Source: an uncultured Bdellovibrionales bacterium
GTDB lineage: Bacteria > Bdellovibrionota > Bdellovibrionia > Bdellovibrionales > UBA1609
Reading direction: 5' to 3'
NCBI GenBank assembly: GCA_903833275.1
Contig: CAILEP010000032.1
Coordinates: forward strand, 1 to 40,338
DNA length: 40,338 nucleotides
Each line of letters starts with the position of its first letter. Within the stretch, counting starts at the first letter, position 1. Under the pieces are notes generated by a model. That model was not told the origin of the DNA. It saw only the letters and a list, made by a program, of their open reading frames with translations, and did no database searches. This document shows, piece after piece, positions 14,768 to 22,425 of the stretch. A program made the position numbers and the translations under genes.

Positions 14768-15529
14768 TTAACTTTTGATCGGAGTCGTGGCCGGAAGGCC
14801 CCAGGTTTGTAAAATTTGCGCTTCTTCAGCTTGAGACATGGCCTTTTTAAACTTAGCGCCCGAACGGCCCTTAACAAGGCGCTCGCAAGACGGCCAATCG
14901 CTATGCCGCCGAACTTCACCGTTGCAGTAGCTTAAATACGAAAAGGCGACCTTTTTCTCTTCGCGCGGGCGCATCTCAGGCAGGCTTGAATCTTCGGGTA
15001 GGTCGTAAACGGCTATGTGATATTTCAAAATGGGCCCGGAGTATAAATCGATATATTTATTTTTCGAAAAGGCCACGGCAATTTCATCGCAGCGTTCGTT
15101 ACCAGGGGTCCCGACATGCCCACGCGAATAGTGCCAGTGCACTTTGCCCAGTTTCTTTTCTTTCGACGTGCGCTCAGAGACATAATGAAGAAGATCGAGC
15201 CAAAGATCGCGATTTAAAACGTCGTTGCCTTCGCCGTTCTTCCAGCCCTTTTTAATCCACGCCCAGATCCATTGCGTGATGCCGCGAATGACGTAGGTCG
15301 AATCTGTGAAAAAATGTATCTCTCCTGGAGTGTCCTTGAGGTATCGCAAGGCTGCGATAGAGCCCGCGAGCTCCATCCGATTATTTGTGGTCGCAGAATC
15401 AGCTGCGCCCAGTTCTTTGACCTTCCCTTCTGGGGATACAATGACCGCGCCCCAGCCCCCGGGGCCCGGGTTGCCTGAGCAGGCACCGTCTGAAAAGACG
15501 AGAAACGATTTGGGGTCAAATTTGGTCAT
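14768..15529 (-). CDS. rnhA: Ribonuclease HI with an additional C-terminal domain
   Basis: A protein of 253 residues; E. coli RNase HI has 155. Residues 8-155 are the catalytic domain, which cleaves the RNA strand of RNA-DNA hybrids: Asp14 (FSDGACSGNPGPGG), Glu53 (NNRMELAG), Asp76 (FTDSTYV) and His138/Asp148 (RGHVGTPGNERCDE). The last part, about residues 193-245, reads FSYLSYCNGEVRRHSDWPSC and then KGRSGAKFKKAMSQAEEAQIL. This is the layout of the viroplasmin / hybrid-binding domain of eukaryotic RNase H1 (W-x-x-C, then V-x-G-x-x-G-A-x-F-K, then an A-E-A helix), which is normally N-terminal. It shares the 15530-15653 gap with the divergent HAD-like gene and precedes the zinc-finger gene. Confidence 0.93.
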   Translation of the reverse strand: MTKFDPKSFLVFSDGACSGNPGPGGWGAVIVSPEGKVKELGAADSATTNNRMELAGSIAALRYLKDTPGEIHFFTDSTYVIRGITQWIWAWIKKGWKNGEGNDVLNRDLWLDLLHYVSERTSKEKKLGKVHWHYSRGHVGTPGNERCDEIAVAFSKNKYIDLYSGPILKYHIAVYDLPEDSSLPEMRPREEKKVAFSYLSYCNGEVRRHSDWPSCERLVKGRSGAKFKKAMSQAEEAQILQTWGLPATTPIKS

Positions 15530-15593
15530 TCATTTTCTTACGTCAGATTGAACCGCCGGTCAAAAAAGCCATTGCGGTCGGCCCCTTAACGCA

Positions 15594-15627
15594 GGCCATT
15601 GAAATGGCCGGTGATTTCCGGTATAAC
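15594..15627 (+). promoter_or_regulatory. Promoter with overlapping palindrome for the HAD-like gene
   Basis: TTGAAA (15599-15604) and TATAAC (15622-15627) are separated by 17 bases, and the predicted start of transcription is about 20 bases before the ATG at 15654. The -35 box sits in the middle of a perfect inverted repeat, GGCCATT-GA-AATGGCC (15594-15609). A regulator bound there could control this gene and perhaps the divergent rnhA. Confidence 0.6.
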
Positions 15628-15653
15628 AGGCCCAGCTCGATTTTCGAGAAGTC

Positions 15654-16589
15654 ATGGACGCAAAGGGGTCGCGGTTGCTCGATATTTTTCGCCGGTCAAA
15701 TTTACGCCAAACTCCAGTTTATAAACTGCAGAAAACGCAGCTTGAGCTGGGTATCCCGCGACAACACGAGACTGATCGCAACTTTCAAAAGGGCGGCCGA
15801 AGTTTTTATTTTTTTGATTTCGACGACAACATTGCCGTCCTTACCACTCCAACATACATATTTCACAAAACAAGCGGTAAAGAGCTTCGATTGACGAGCC
15901 GTGAATTCGGCGAACACAGTGGGCAAATTGGTAAGTCAGGCGTCTTTAAAGATTATGAATTAAAGATCGATGATGAGACCGGAAGCTTTCGCTGTTTTCG
16001 TGACCGCGACATCCCGCTGCTTCATAAACTTTTTGGCCGCAAACAGATCTTTATTCAAGATCTGGTCTATGCCTTGGGTTTGCCCGAATATCACTGGCAA
16101 GGCCCGAGCTGGAACTGTTTTTATCACGCCGTATTTAATCGTCGCCCCTTAGCTCTTATCACGGCGCGTGGGCACGACCCCGAAACTATCAAATCGGGTA
16201 TACGTATGATGGTTAATGAGGGCTTTATACCGCACGAGCCAAATTATTTGGGTCTCTACCCGGTCAATTTTCGCGAAACCCGCTCCCAGCTCGGCAAAGG
16301 TCTAGATATATCTGTGGCAGAAATGAAACAGGCCGCCATTCGCGACTCAGTCGAAAGCGCCTTTAAATTGTATGGGTTCAACCCCCATCACCGCTTTGGC
16401 ATGTCTGACGATGACCCACATAATGTGGCGTTAATCGTGAGCGAAATGAAGAGGCTCAAACAGAGCTATCCTGAAAATTCATTTTTTGTCTTTAACACGA
16501 ACAAAGGCCAGTTTATTCGGCGCGAAGTGTTTGTCGACCACACCGAAGACAAAATCATCACCGAGCAGCAGCAGCTTTCGCTGCTCTAA
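15654..16589 (+). CDS. HAD-like hydrolase of unknown substrate
   Basis: A protein of 311 residues. HAD motifs are visible: motif I FFDFDDNIAVL (Asp55/Asp57), motif II LITARGHDPETI and motif IV GMSDDDPHNV. Motif III lysine is not certain. Between motifs I and II there is a long insert (about residues 65-165) containing REFGEHSGQIGKSG and an aromatic stretch LPEYHWQGPSWNCFYHAVF, probably a cap that defines the substrate. The N-terminal 48 residues are basic and not part of the fold. No signal peptide, so it is cytoplasmic. GAGAAG precedes the ATG. The gene is divergent from rnhA and stands alone before the protease gene. I do not recognise the subfamily. Confidence 0.75.
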   Translation: MDAKGSRLLDIFRRSNLRQTPVYKLQKTQLELGIPRQHETDRNFQKGGRSFYFFDFDDNIAVLTTPTYIFHKTSGKELRLTSREFGEHSGQIGKSGVFKDYELKIDDETGSFRCFRDRDIPLLHKLFGRKQIFIQDLVYALGLPEYHWQGPSWNCFYHAVFNRRPLALITARGHDPETIKSGIRMMVNEGFIPHEPNYLGLYPVNFRETRSQLGKGLDISVAEMKQAAIRDSVESAFKLYGFNPHHRFGMSDDDPHNVALIVSEMKRLKQSYPENSFFVFNTNKGQFIRREVFVDHTEDKIITEQQQLSLL

Positions 16590-16648
16590 ACACTTGTGTA
16601 ACGACCGCTCTCACCTTAAAATTTAACTTCACAACGAGAGAGGTCTAC

Positions 16649-18721
16649 ATGGGCTACATTTCTAAAAGTCTCACGCGCGTTATTTTCGCCTTAGTGCTTT
16701 CAGCCATTAGTGGCCAGGCGTGGGCTATCGATTTGGCCTGCAGCCATGTCGTGCAAATTCAAATGCGATTTCTTCAGCGGCACGTGAATCACGCCGATCT
16801 GAATAAAAATCTAGAACATCGCACCGTCGATCAATTTATTAAGCATCTGGATGGCTCGAAAATTTATTTTCTACAATCCGACATCGACAAAATTAATAAA
16901 GACATGTCGGGGATTTTTGAAAAAACCAAACAGGCGCAGTGCGAACCCATCACTGACACCTACGCGCTTTTAAAATCTCGCATGCGTGAGAGTGTGACCT
17001 TTGCAAAAGGCTATCTGACCAAAGATTTTAAATTTGACCCAAAAACGAAACTTGTAACTGACCCCTTGAAGCGCAAATTTGCCAAAGATAAAAAAGAAGT
17101 CGAAGAGTACATGAAGAAGTACATTCAGCTGCAAGTGGCAAATTACATGGCAACTGACGTAAAAGAAGAAGAGGCTCGCCAAAAAGTCTTAAAAAATTAC
17201 GATCGAGCCGCAAAACGAATCGACGAAGACAAGCCGGGCGATGTTTTGGCTAATTATCTCGACGCTTTTGCCCTGGCGCTTGACCCGCACTCGACCTATT
17301 GGTCACCCGACGCTTACGAAGAATTCGAAATTTCGATTCGCCTATCTCTCGAAGGTATCGGTGCGACTCTCAGTTCAAAAGATGGCTTTACGGTTATTGA
17401 ACAACTTTTGCCAGGTGGCGCGGCTGAGAAGTCAGGTCTTTTGAAGGCGAAAGATATGATCGTGGCAGTGGCCCAAGGCGATGGCGGCACCTTTGAAGAT
17501 GTAATGGATCAAGAGCTGCGCGATGTAGTTAAAAAAATTCGCGGCAAAAAAGGCACCAAAGTTCGCTTGCAGATTTTGCGTAAAGAAGAAACTGGCCCGA
17601 AGAAATTTGAAGTTGGTTTGTTGCGCGATAAAATCAGTATTGAAGATGAGGCCGCCTCGATTCAGTACGTTGAGCGCGAATCGAACGGTAAAAAAGTGAA
17701 AATTGGCCTTCTTGATTTACCAACTTTCTATGCCGACAGCCGGGAGGGCGAACGCTCTTCAGCAGCCGATATGAAAAGACTTTTGCGCGAAGCGCGCGAC
17801 GCCAAGGCCGATGCGGTTATGCTCGATCTTTCATCGAACGGCGGTGGTTCGTTACAAGACGCCGTTGAAATTGCTGGTCAGTTTTTTCGCGAGGGCAATG
17901 TCGTGAAACAATCGAGCCGTGACCCGATGAACCCTGAAATTGTTTTGGCAGATAAAGACCCGTTGGTTGATTGGGCGGGGCCGCTTGTGGTTCTCACCAG
18001 CCGCGTAACGGCTTCGGCTTCTGAGATCGTGTCGGGTACATTGCAAGATTACCATCGCGCGGTTATTTTAGGCGCTGATCATACATTTGGTAAGGGCACA
18101 GTGCAGGCCGTTGAACCATTGCCGCTTAAGTTGGGCGCGATTAAGACCACAATTGGTCTCTATTATATTCCGAGTGGGCGTTCGACACAGCACGAAGGCG
18201 TTAAGGGCGATATCACTCTGCCCAGTGCCTTGTCGATAGAAGAGCTGGGTGAGAAAAATTTAGACTATTCGTTGCCACCACGAAAAATAAAGCCATTTTT
18301 ATCAGCCGAAGCCTACGTGCCAAGCGGTCGTGGTGCGTGGCAGATGATCGACGACAAAATTAAGTCAACATTACGAGCCGCGAGCGAAAAGCGCGTGGCT
18401 AAAGACCCCGAATTTAAAAAAGTTAAGGACGAAATTGCGAAATCTCTTAAGCGTAAATTAGGCGAAGTGGTCGTGAGCGACTTTTTGAAAGATAAAGAAG
18501 ATGCCAATAAAGAATATAAAAAGGATGAGGGTAAGAACTACGCTGAAACCCAACAGGCCAAGAAAGATCGCTATATAAAGCGTGCCGACATCCAAGAGGC
18601 GCTCAATGTGGCCACGGACCTGGCGATTCTTGAAGGCGCTGGGGTTGCCGTGGCTAATAATGCTGCCAAAGACGCTTCCAAATCTGAAAAAGCTCAGGTA
18701 AACCCTGAAAAGCACAATTAA
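16649..18721 (+). CDS. C-terminal processing (tail-specific) protease, S41 family
   Basis: A protein of 690 residues, the size of E. coli Prc (Tsp). A signal peptide (RVIFALVLSAISGQAWA) directs it to the periplasm. The N-terminal helical region to about residue 220 is followed by a PDZ domain (about 230-320, with LEGIGATLSSKDGFTVIEQL and a GGAAEKSGLLKAKD loop) and the S41 domain: LDLSSNGGGSL, the catalytic serine Ser458 in TASASEIVSG and the general base Lys482 in FGKGTVQ, a 24-residue spacing close to that in Prc. The C-terminal 130 residues are highly charged and helical, like the Prc C-terminal domain. Such proteases trim C-termini of envelope proteins and can control peptidoglycan hydrolases. 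An AGAGAGG box precedes the start. Confidence 0.95.
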   Translation: MGYISKSLTRVIFALVLSAISGQAWAIDLACSHVVQIQMRFLQRHVNHADLNKNLEHRTVDQFIKHLDGSKIYFLQSDIDKINKDMSGIFEKTKQAQCEPITDTYALLKSRMRESVTFAKGYLTKDFKFDPKTKLVTDPLKRKFAKDKKEVEEYMKKYIQLQVANYMATDVKEEEARQKVLKNYDRAAKRIDEDKPGDVLANYLDAFALALDPHSTYWSPDAYEEFEISIRLSLEGIGATLSSKDGFTVIEQLLPGGAAEKSGLLKAKDMIVAVAQGDGGTFEDVMDQELRDVVKKIRGKKGTKVRLQILRKEETGPKKFEVGLLRDKISIEDEAASIQYVERESNGKKVKIGLLDLPTFYADSREGERSSAADMKRLLREARDAKADAVMLDLSSNGGGSLQDAVEIAGQFFREGNVVKQSSRDPMNPEIVLADKDPLVDWAGPLVVLTSRVTASASEIVSGTLQDYHRAVILGADHTFGKGTVQAVEPLPLKLGAIKTTIGLYYIPSGRSTQHEGVKGDITLPSALSIEELGEKNLDYSLPPRKIKPFLSAEAYVPSGRGAWQMIDDKIKSTLRAASEKRVAKDPEFKKVKDEIAKSLKRKLGEVVVSDFLKDKEDANKEYKKDEGKNYAETQQAKKDRYIKRADIQEALNVATDLAILEGAGVAVANNAAKDASKSEKAQVNPEKHN

Positions 18722-18767
18722 GTTGGATAATTAATCAGCCAAAATAACCGTCATAAAGCAAAGCGAT

Positions 18768-19811
18768 ATGTCTGTAACAAAAAAAACGCTTAAGGCCCCT
18801 GCAAAGGGCCTTCCCCTGCCTAAAGAGCTTCTGCTTCAGATGCTCGATTTGATGATTAAGTCGCGCGTTCTCGAAGAACGCTTGATCAAAATCTATAAGG
18901 CTGGCGAGTCGTATTTTTGGATTGGCGGCCCCGGTGAAGAAGCTTGGGGAGTGCCACTCGGCCTTCTCGTCAACAAAGGTCGCGGTCACAAGCACGATTA
19001 TTTGCATTTACATTACCGCTGTTCGCCAACGCTTGTTGCGATGGGCATGCCGATGATCGACTCGGTTCGTATAATGATGAATCGCGCCACCGATACATCA
19101 ACCGGCGGCAAGAATTTCTCCAATCATTTTTGTTATCCTGAATGGAATGTAACGCCTGTTTCTTCGCCCATAGAAGTGCAATACCAAATGGCGATTGGCA
19201 CGGCCTGGGCTCAACGCCGAGAGAATAAGGCCAATACAAAAACCAAAGGTGTCACAATTGTAACCGGTGGTGATGCGGGCTCAGCTGAGGGTGATTTTGC
19301 CTCGTGTTTGGTTTGGTCATCGCGCAAAGGTTACGAACTGCCGATCTTGATCACAGTGCAAAATAATAAATGGGGCATTTCGACGGCCTACGAAGGGCAG
19401 CACGGCGAAAAGAGTGTGGCTGATCGTGGCAAAGCGTTCAACATGCGCACCGAAGTTATTAACGGCAATGATCCGATCGAAACCTATATTAAATTAAAAG
19501 AAATTCTTGAATACATTCGTCGCGAAGGTAAGCCCGTTCTACTTGAGGCCACCACCTCACGTTTGTATGGCCACTCGTCGGCATCTGGTGCAAGCCCGAT
19601 ACCTGAGGTTGATTGCAATCGCGAGTTCAGCATGCGGCTGATGGAGTGGGGCCTGATTACCGAAAAAGAAATCGCCGCGATCACCGAGCGCTACGAGACC
19701 GAAGCACGAGAGGCGCAAGAGCTGGCGCGCACCGAGCCCGTTCCGCAACCTGAAGATATTTGGAAGCACATTTACGCCAACAACGAAAACGCCGATTGGA
19801 GAAAATTCTAA
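18768..19811 (+). CDS. 2-oxoacid dehydrogenase E1 component, alpha subunit
   Basis: A protein of 347 residues in the thiamine-diphosphate-dependent E1 alpha family (pyruvate or branched-chain 2-oxoacid dehydrogenase). It has the substrate-entry segment GPGEEAWGVPLG, the HLHYRCSPTLVAMG block, and the ThDP motif reading TGGDAGSAEGDF with the Asn pair in VQNNKWGIST 25 residues on; the usual third residue Gly of GDG is Ala here. The gene overlaps the beta-subunit gene by one base (TAATG), so the two are translated together. No E2 or E3 gene lies in the window, so the substrate (pyruvate or branched-chain 2-oxoacid) stays open. It follows the protease gene by 46 bases. Confidence 0.9.
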   Translation: MSVTKKTLKAPAKGLPLPKELLLQMLDLMIKSRVLEERLIKIYKAGESYFWIGGPGEEAWGVPLGLLVNKGRGHKHDYLHLHYRCSPTLVAMGMPMIDSVRIMMNRATDTSTGGKNFSNHFCYPEWNVTPVSSPIEVQYQMAIGTAWAQRRENKANTKTKGVTIVTGGDAGSAEGDFASCLVWSSRKGYELPILITVQNNKWGISTAYEGQHGEKSVADRGKAFNMRTEVINGNDPIETYIKLKEILEYIRREGKPVLLEATTSRLYGHSSASGASPIPEVDCNREFSMRLMEWGLITEKEIAAITERYETEAREAQELARTEPVPQPEDIWKHIYANNENADWRKF

Positions 19812-20869
19812 TGGCGAATATGGCACAAGCCGTTCGAATGGCACTGCATGTGGGCGAAGAGCACCTGGGCGTCAAAGATATTTTTGGCCAAGACGTTGGC
19901 GCGCCCCTCGGCGGTGTTTTTACCGCCACACAAGGTTTGAAAACAGCGTGGAATACTCCGCTGGATGAGCGAGGCATAATCGGTTGTGCAATGGGCATCG
20001 CCATGACCGGCGACCGCTGCGTGGCTGAAATTCAATTTTGCGATTATATTTTTAATACCGTCGACCTTTTGAAAATAGCCGGCAACACTTTGTGGGTAAG
20101 CCACGGCAATTATAATATGCCGCTGGTGGTGAAGACCCCTGTTGGCGCAGGTATTCGTGGGTCGGTTTATCATTCTCACAGTTTCGATGCCTGGGCGACT
20201 CGACTGCCAGGATGGAAGGTTGTGATGCCATCGAACCCACTCGATGCCTACGGGTTGATGCTCTCGGCAATTGAAGACCCGAACCCGGTTTTATTTTTAG
20301 AGCCGAAGGCGCTTTTGCGAGTGCGCGGCGAAGAACTTCTACCGGGCGAGCCCAGTGATGAGCGCGAATTGAAAGCCATGATTGACGCGCCACTCGGCGA
20401 TCGCAGTAAATGGAAGCCCCGTTGGCCCAAGCTTGACGAAACTTTTAGAGTGCCGATTGGCAAAGCCAAGATCACTCGCGAAGGTGATCGTGCAACAGTT
20501 GTAAGTTACGGTCGGATGTTGACCCTTTGCAATCGTGCGGCTGACGAGTTGAAGGCCGAGGGGTGCGCTGTTGAAGTTATCGATTTGCGTTCGCTTTACC
20601 CCTATGATTGGCAGACGGTGCGAGCTTCGATTTTAAAAACGAAACGTGTTCTTTTCGTCAATGAAGACACCGAGGTTACTAATTTTGGTGAGCATCTTTC
20701 GTATCGTGTAACCCAAGAACTTTTTTACGACATTCTGGCTCGGCCGCGCTTACTCGCTGGCAAAAATGTACCAGGGGTCGGTTTGCATCCAAATTACGAA
20801 GACAGTTCGGTCCCTCAGTACAAAGAAATCGTAGAAGAAATTCGAGCACTCATAGCTGAAGTGCCCTAG
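19811..20869 (+). CDS. 2-oxoacid dehydrogenase E1 component, beta subunit
   Basis: A protein of 352 residues. It is the transketolase-type partner of the alpha subunit: FGQDVGAPLGGVF, then GIIGCAMGIAMTGDR, EIQFCDYIFNTVDLL, and VKTPVGAGIRGSVYHSHSFD; the C-terminal domain begins with TVVSYGRMLTLCNRAADEL and contains VIDLRSLYPYDWQTV and RVLFVNEDTEVTNFGEH. The ATG at 19811 is used; upstream codons in the same frame belong to the alpha gene. Together alpha2beta2 would decarboxylate a 2-oxoacid and pass the acyl group to an E2 lipoyl protein encoded elsewhere. cutA follows after 7 bases. Confidence 0.92.
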   Translation: MANMAQAVRMALHVGEEHLGVKDIFGQDVGAPLGGVFTATQGLKTAWNTPLDERGIIGCAMGIAMTGDRCVAEIQFCDYIFNTVDLLKIAGNTLWVSHGNYNMPLVVKTPVGAGIRGSVYHSHSFDAWATRLPGWKVVMPSNPLDAYGLMLSAIEDPNPVLFLEPKALLRVRGEELLPGEPSDERELKAMIDAPLGDRSKWKPRWPKLDETFRVPIGKAKITREGDRATVVSYGRMLTLCNRAADELKAEGCAVEVIDLRSLYPYDWQTVRASILKTKRVLFVNEDTEVTNFGEHLSYRVTQELFYDILARPRLLAGKNVPGVGLHPNYEDSSVPQYKEIVEEIRALIAEVP

Positions 20870-20876
20870 GCATTAA

Positions 20877-21209
20877 ATGGCGCGTTCCAAATTTATTTTC
20901 GTCTATATCACGTGCCCGAAAAAAGCCGTCGCCGAAAAAATCGCCAAAGAGGCCGTTCAAAGAAAACTTGCTGCCTGCGCCAACATTTTACCGAATATGC
21001 AAAGTGTCTACCGCTGGCAGGGGCGAGTGGTGCTAGACAAAGAGATCGTATTGATTTTGAAAACGCGCAACTCGCTGTTCAAGGGCCTTGAGAGCTTGGT
21101 AAAGCGAATGCATCCATATGAGTGCCCCTGTATAGTGGCCTTATCGGTAACCAAGGGCAGTCGTGAATATTTGGGCTGGCTCGAGGCTCAAGTTTTTGAC
21201 CAGAGCTAA
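20877..21209 (+). CDS. cutA: CutA-like divalent-cation tolerance protein
   Basis: A protein of 110 residues, the family's usual size. The trimeric CutA fold is recognisable by its N-terminal strand (FVYITCPKKAVAEKIA), AACANILPNMQSVYRWQG, the EIVLILKTRN strand and the ending HPYECPCIVALSVTKGSREYLGWL. CutA was linked to copper tolerance in E. coli, but its molecular role is uncertain. The gene starts 7 bases after the E1 beta stop, so it is probably co-transcribed. Confidence 0.93.
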   Translation: MARSKFIFVYITCPKKAVAEKIAKEAVQRKLAACANILPNMQSVYRWQGRVVLDKEIVLILKTRNSLFKGLESLVKRMHPYECPCIVALSVTKGSREYLGWLEAQVFDQS

Positions 21210-21242
21210 ATTCGGCAATAGAATTCTAAGTTAGAGGTTTGA

Positions 21243-21734
21243 ATGGAATTTTGGCGTAAATGCAGTTCATGTAAAAACCCAATCGCCTTCGGTGCGCGCT
21301 ACTTTCAGTGCAGCGTTTCAACTTGCAATGGGCAACGAACGGGCTACGTCTTTTGTAGCGTGGCCTGTTTTGAGCGACATTTGCCAGGCGCGCGGCATAA
21401 AGATGCTGCGGCTGTAGAGGTGCATGCTCCAACTCAGGGGATGTCGCCAGCCGATTCTCAAGCCCCGCGACGAACAATCATTCAGCCGACCCCGGTCAGT
21501 GGTGGGGCTAAAAGCCCGGCAGCCCACTCGTCGCCTCAAGAGGTGCTGGTGATCGCCTCGCGAATCAAAGACTACATTCAGGCCCACGCGGACTATAATA
21601 CGTCAGGCGGGGTCATGGACGTGCTATCAGAGCACCTTCGAAACATCTGCGACCGAGGCATCGACAATGCTCGGGCCGATGGCCGCAAAACAGTCATGGA
21701 CCGTGACTTCAGTTTTCTTAAAAATTTACGGTAG
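21243..21734 (+). CDS. Zinc-finger protein with a C-terminal histone fold
   Basis: A protein of 163 residues. Residues 7-52 form a zinc finger: Cys7/Cys10, Cys23/Cys28, Cys38/Cys42 and His46/His52, a double-zinc pattern like ZZ or HIT fingers. A Pro/Ala/Ser-rich linker follows (53-98). The last 65 residues match a single histone fold: helix 1 (VLVIASRIKDYIQAH), helix 2 (GVMDVLSEHLRNICDRGIDN), then ARADGRKTVMDRDF, the loop 2 motif RKTV-x3-DF typical of archaeal and Bdellovibrio histones. DNA binding is inferred. I recall that histones fused to a ZZ-type finger have been described in bacteria, so the family may be known, but its function is not. It follows cutA by 33 bases. Confidence 0.8.
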   Translation: MEFWRKCSSCKNPIAFGARYFQCSVSTCNGQRTGYVFCSVACFERHLPGARHKDAAAVEVHAPTQGMSPADSQAPRRTIIQPTPVSGGAKSPAAHSSPQEVLVIASRIKDYIQAHADYNTSGGVMDVLSEHLRNICDRGIDNARADGRKTVMDRDFSFLKNLR

Positions 21735-21764
21735 AGTTAATTTTGTCGGGCCAAATAAAGGGGC

Positions 21765-21802
21765 AAACCTAATTTTGGCAGCTAAACCTAATTTTGGCAG
21801 CT
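21765..21802 (+). repeat. 19-bp perfect tandem duplication
   Basis: AAACCTAATTTTGGCAGCT occurs at 21765-21783 and again directly at 21784-21802. It covers the stop codon of the minus-strand gene at 21788, so the last codons of that gene and its stop are present twice, the second time after the true end. It looks like a recent slippage event. Confidence 0.95.
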
Positions 21803-22150
21803 AAACTGTAGAACCTTGTTGCCCAAAGTGTAGCTAAGGGTCGCGGGTAGGCCGCCACCGTTCATAACGTAAGTGCCGCTAATTTGGGTCGGGGTGCTAC
21901 GCGAACCGGTCAAAATCTGCAAATAGATAAAGCGCTCGGTTTTATGATAAGTGGCATCAAAAGAGTCAGCACCGCTGTGGGCAGAATAGTAAATATGATC
22001 GGCATCTTCTGAGGCCATTGGCACTTTAAGGTGAGATTGGTCGAGAATGGCTCGGCATGCGACATCGGCGTGAGCCACTGCAGCGAAAACCATTGAAGCT
22101 AGGGCCAGGCATAGTGATTTTGAAACGAAAGTGGCAGCTATTTTAACCAT
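21788..22150 (-). CDS. Small secreted protein of unknown function
   Basis: A protein of 120 residues with a signal peptide: MVKIAATFVSKSLCLALASMVFAAVAHA, then DVACRAIL. The ATG at 22150 has AAAGGG immediately before it, which is too close for a ribosome site, so an ATG at 22177 (nine codons earlier, after TAGAG) may be the real start. The mature part of about 92 residues has Cys near both ends (VACRA and QFSCQN), which could form a disulfide, and strand-like segments (FIYLQILTG, ISGTYVM, ATLSYTLG). No family recognised. It is convergent with the histone-fold gene and lies downstream of the small membrane protein gene, in the same direction. Confidence 0.6.
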   Translation of the reverse strand: MVKIAATFVSKSLCLALASMVFAAVAHADVACRAILDQSHLKVPMASEDADHIYYSAHSGADSFDATYHKTERFIYLQILTGSRSTPTQISGTYVMNGGGLPATLSYTLGNKVLQFSCQN

Positions 22151-22205
22151 CCCTTTGATCAAACACCACAAGGGCATCTCTAGCAAGGGTTTTGGTTGGG
22201 GTCCG

Positions 22206-22346
22206 TCAGGTGGTCATTCCAGCGAGAAGCTGTGCGGCAAAAAGCATCAGAACTGTTAAAACGATCAATACAAAGAAAACGTATCTGGTCGACATAAAAT
22301 TCATCATCGGCCTTCGGTGGTTTGCGGTGGTGACATTTAGTTTCAT
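22206..22346 (-). CDS. Small single-span membrane protein (46 residues)
   Basis: ATG at 22346, TGA at 22206-22208. A strong ribosome site, GGGAGGG, lies four bases before the ATG. The protein has a polar, basic N-terminus (MKLNVTTANHRRPMMNFMSTR), one hydrophobic segment of about 20 residues (YVFFVLIVLTVLMLFAAQLL) and a very short tail. Positive residues before the segment suggest the N-terminus stays in the cytoplasm. The longer reading frame to 22883 in the same phase is only the antisense of pyrE. The gene is divergent from pyrE, with 79 bases between the starts. Function unknown. Confidence 0.6.
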   Translation of the reverse strand: MKLNVTTANHRRPMMNFMSTRYVFFVLIVLTVLMLFAAQLLAGMTT

Positions 22347-22425
22347 TCGGCCCTCCCTACTGCTAGACACAGCATAATTCGTGCCATTAAATTGTTCGAG
22401 AACACTGCGTAGCAAAGAGGCGCCC

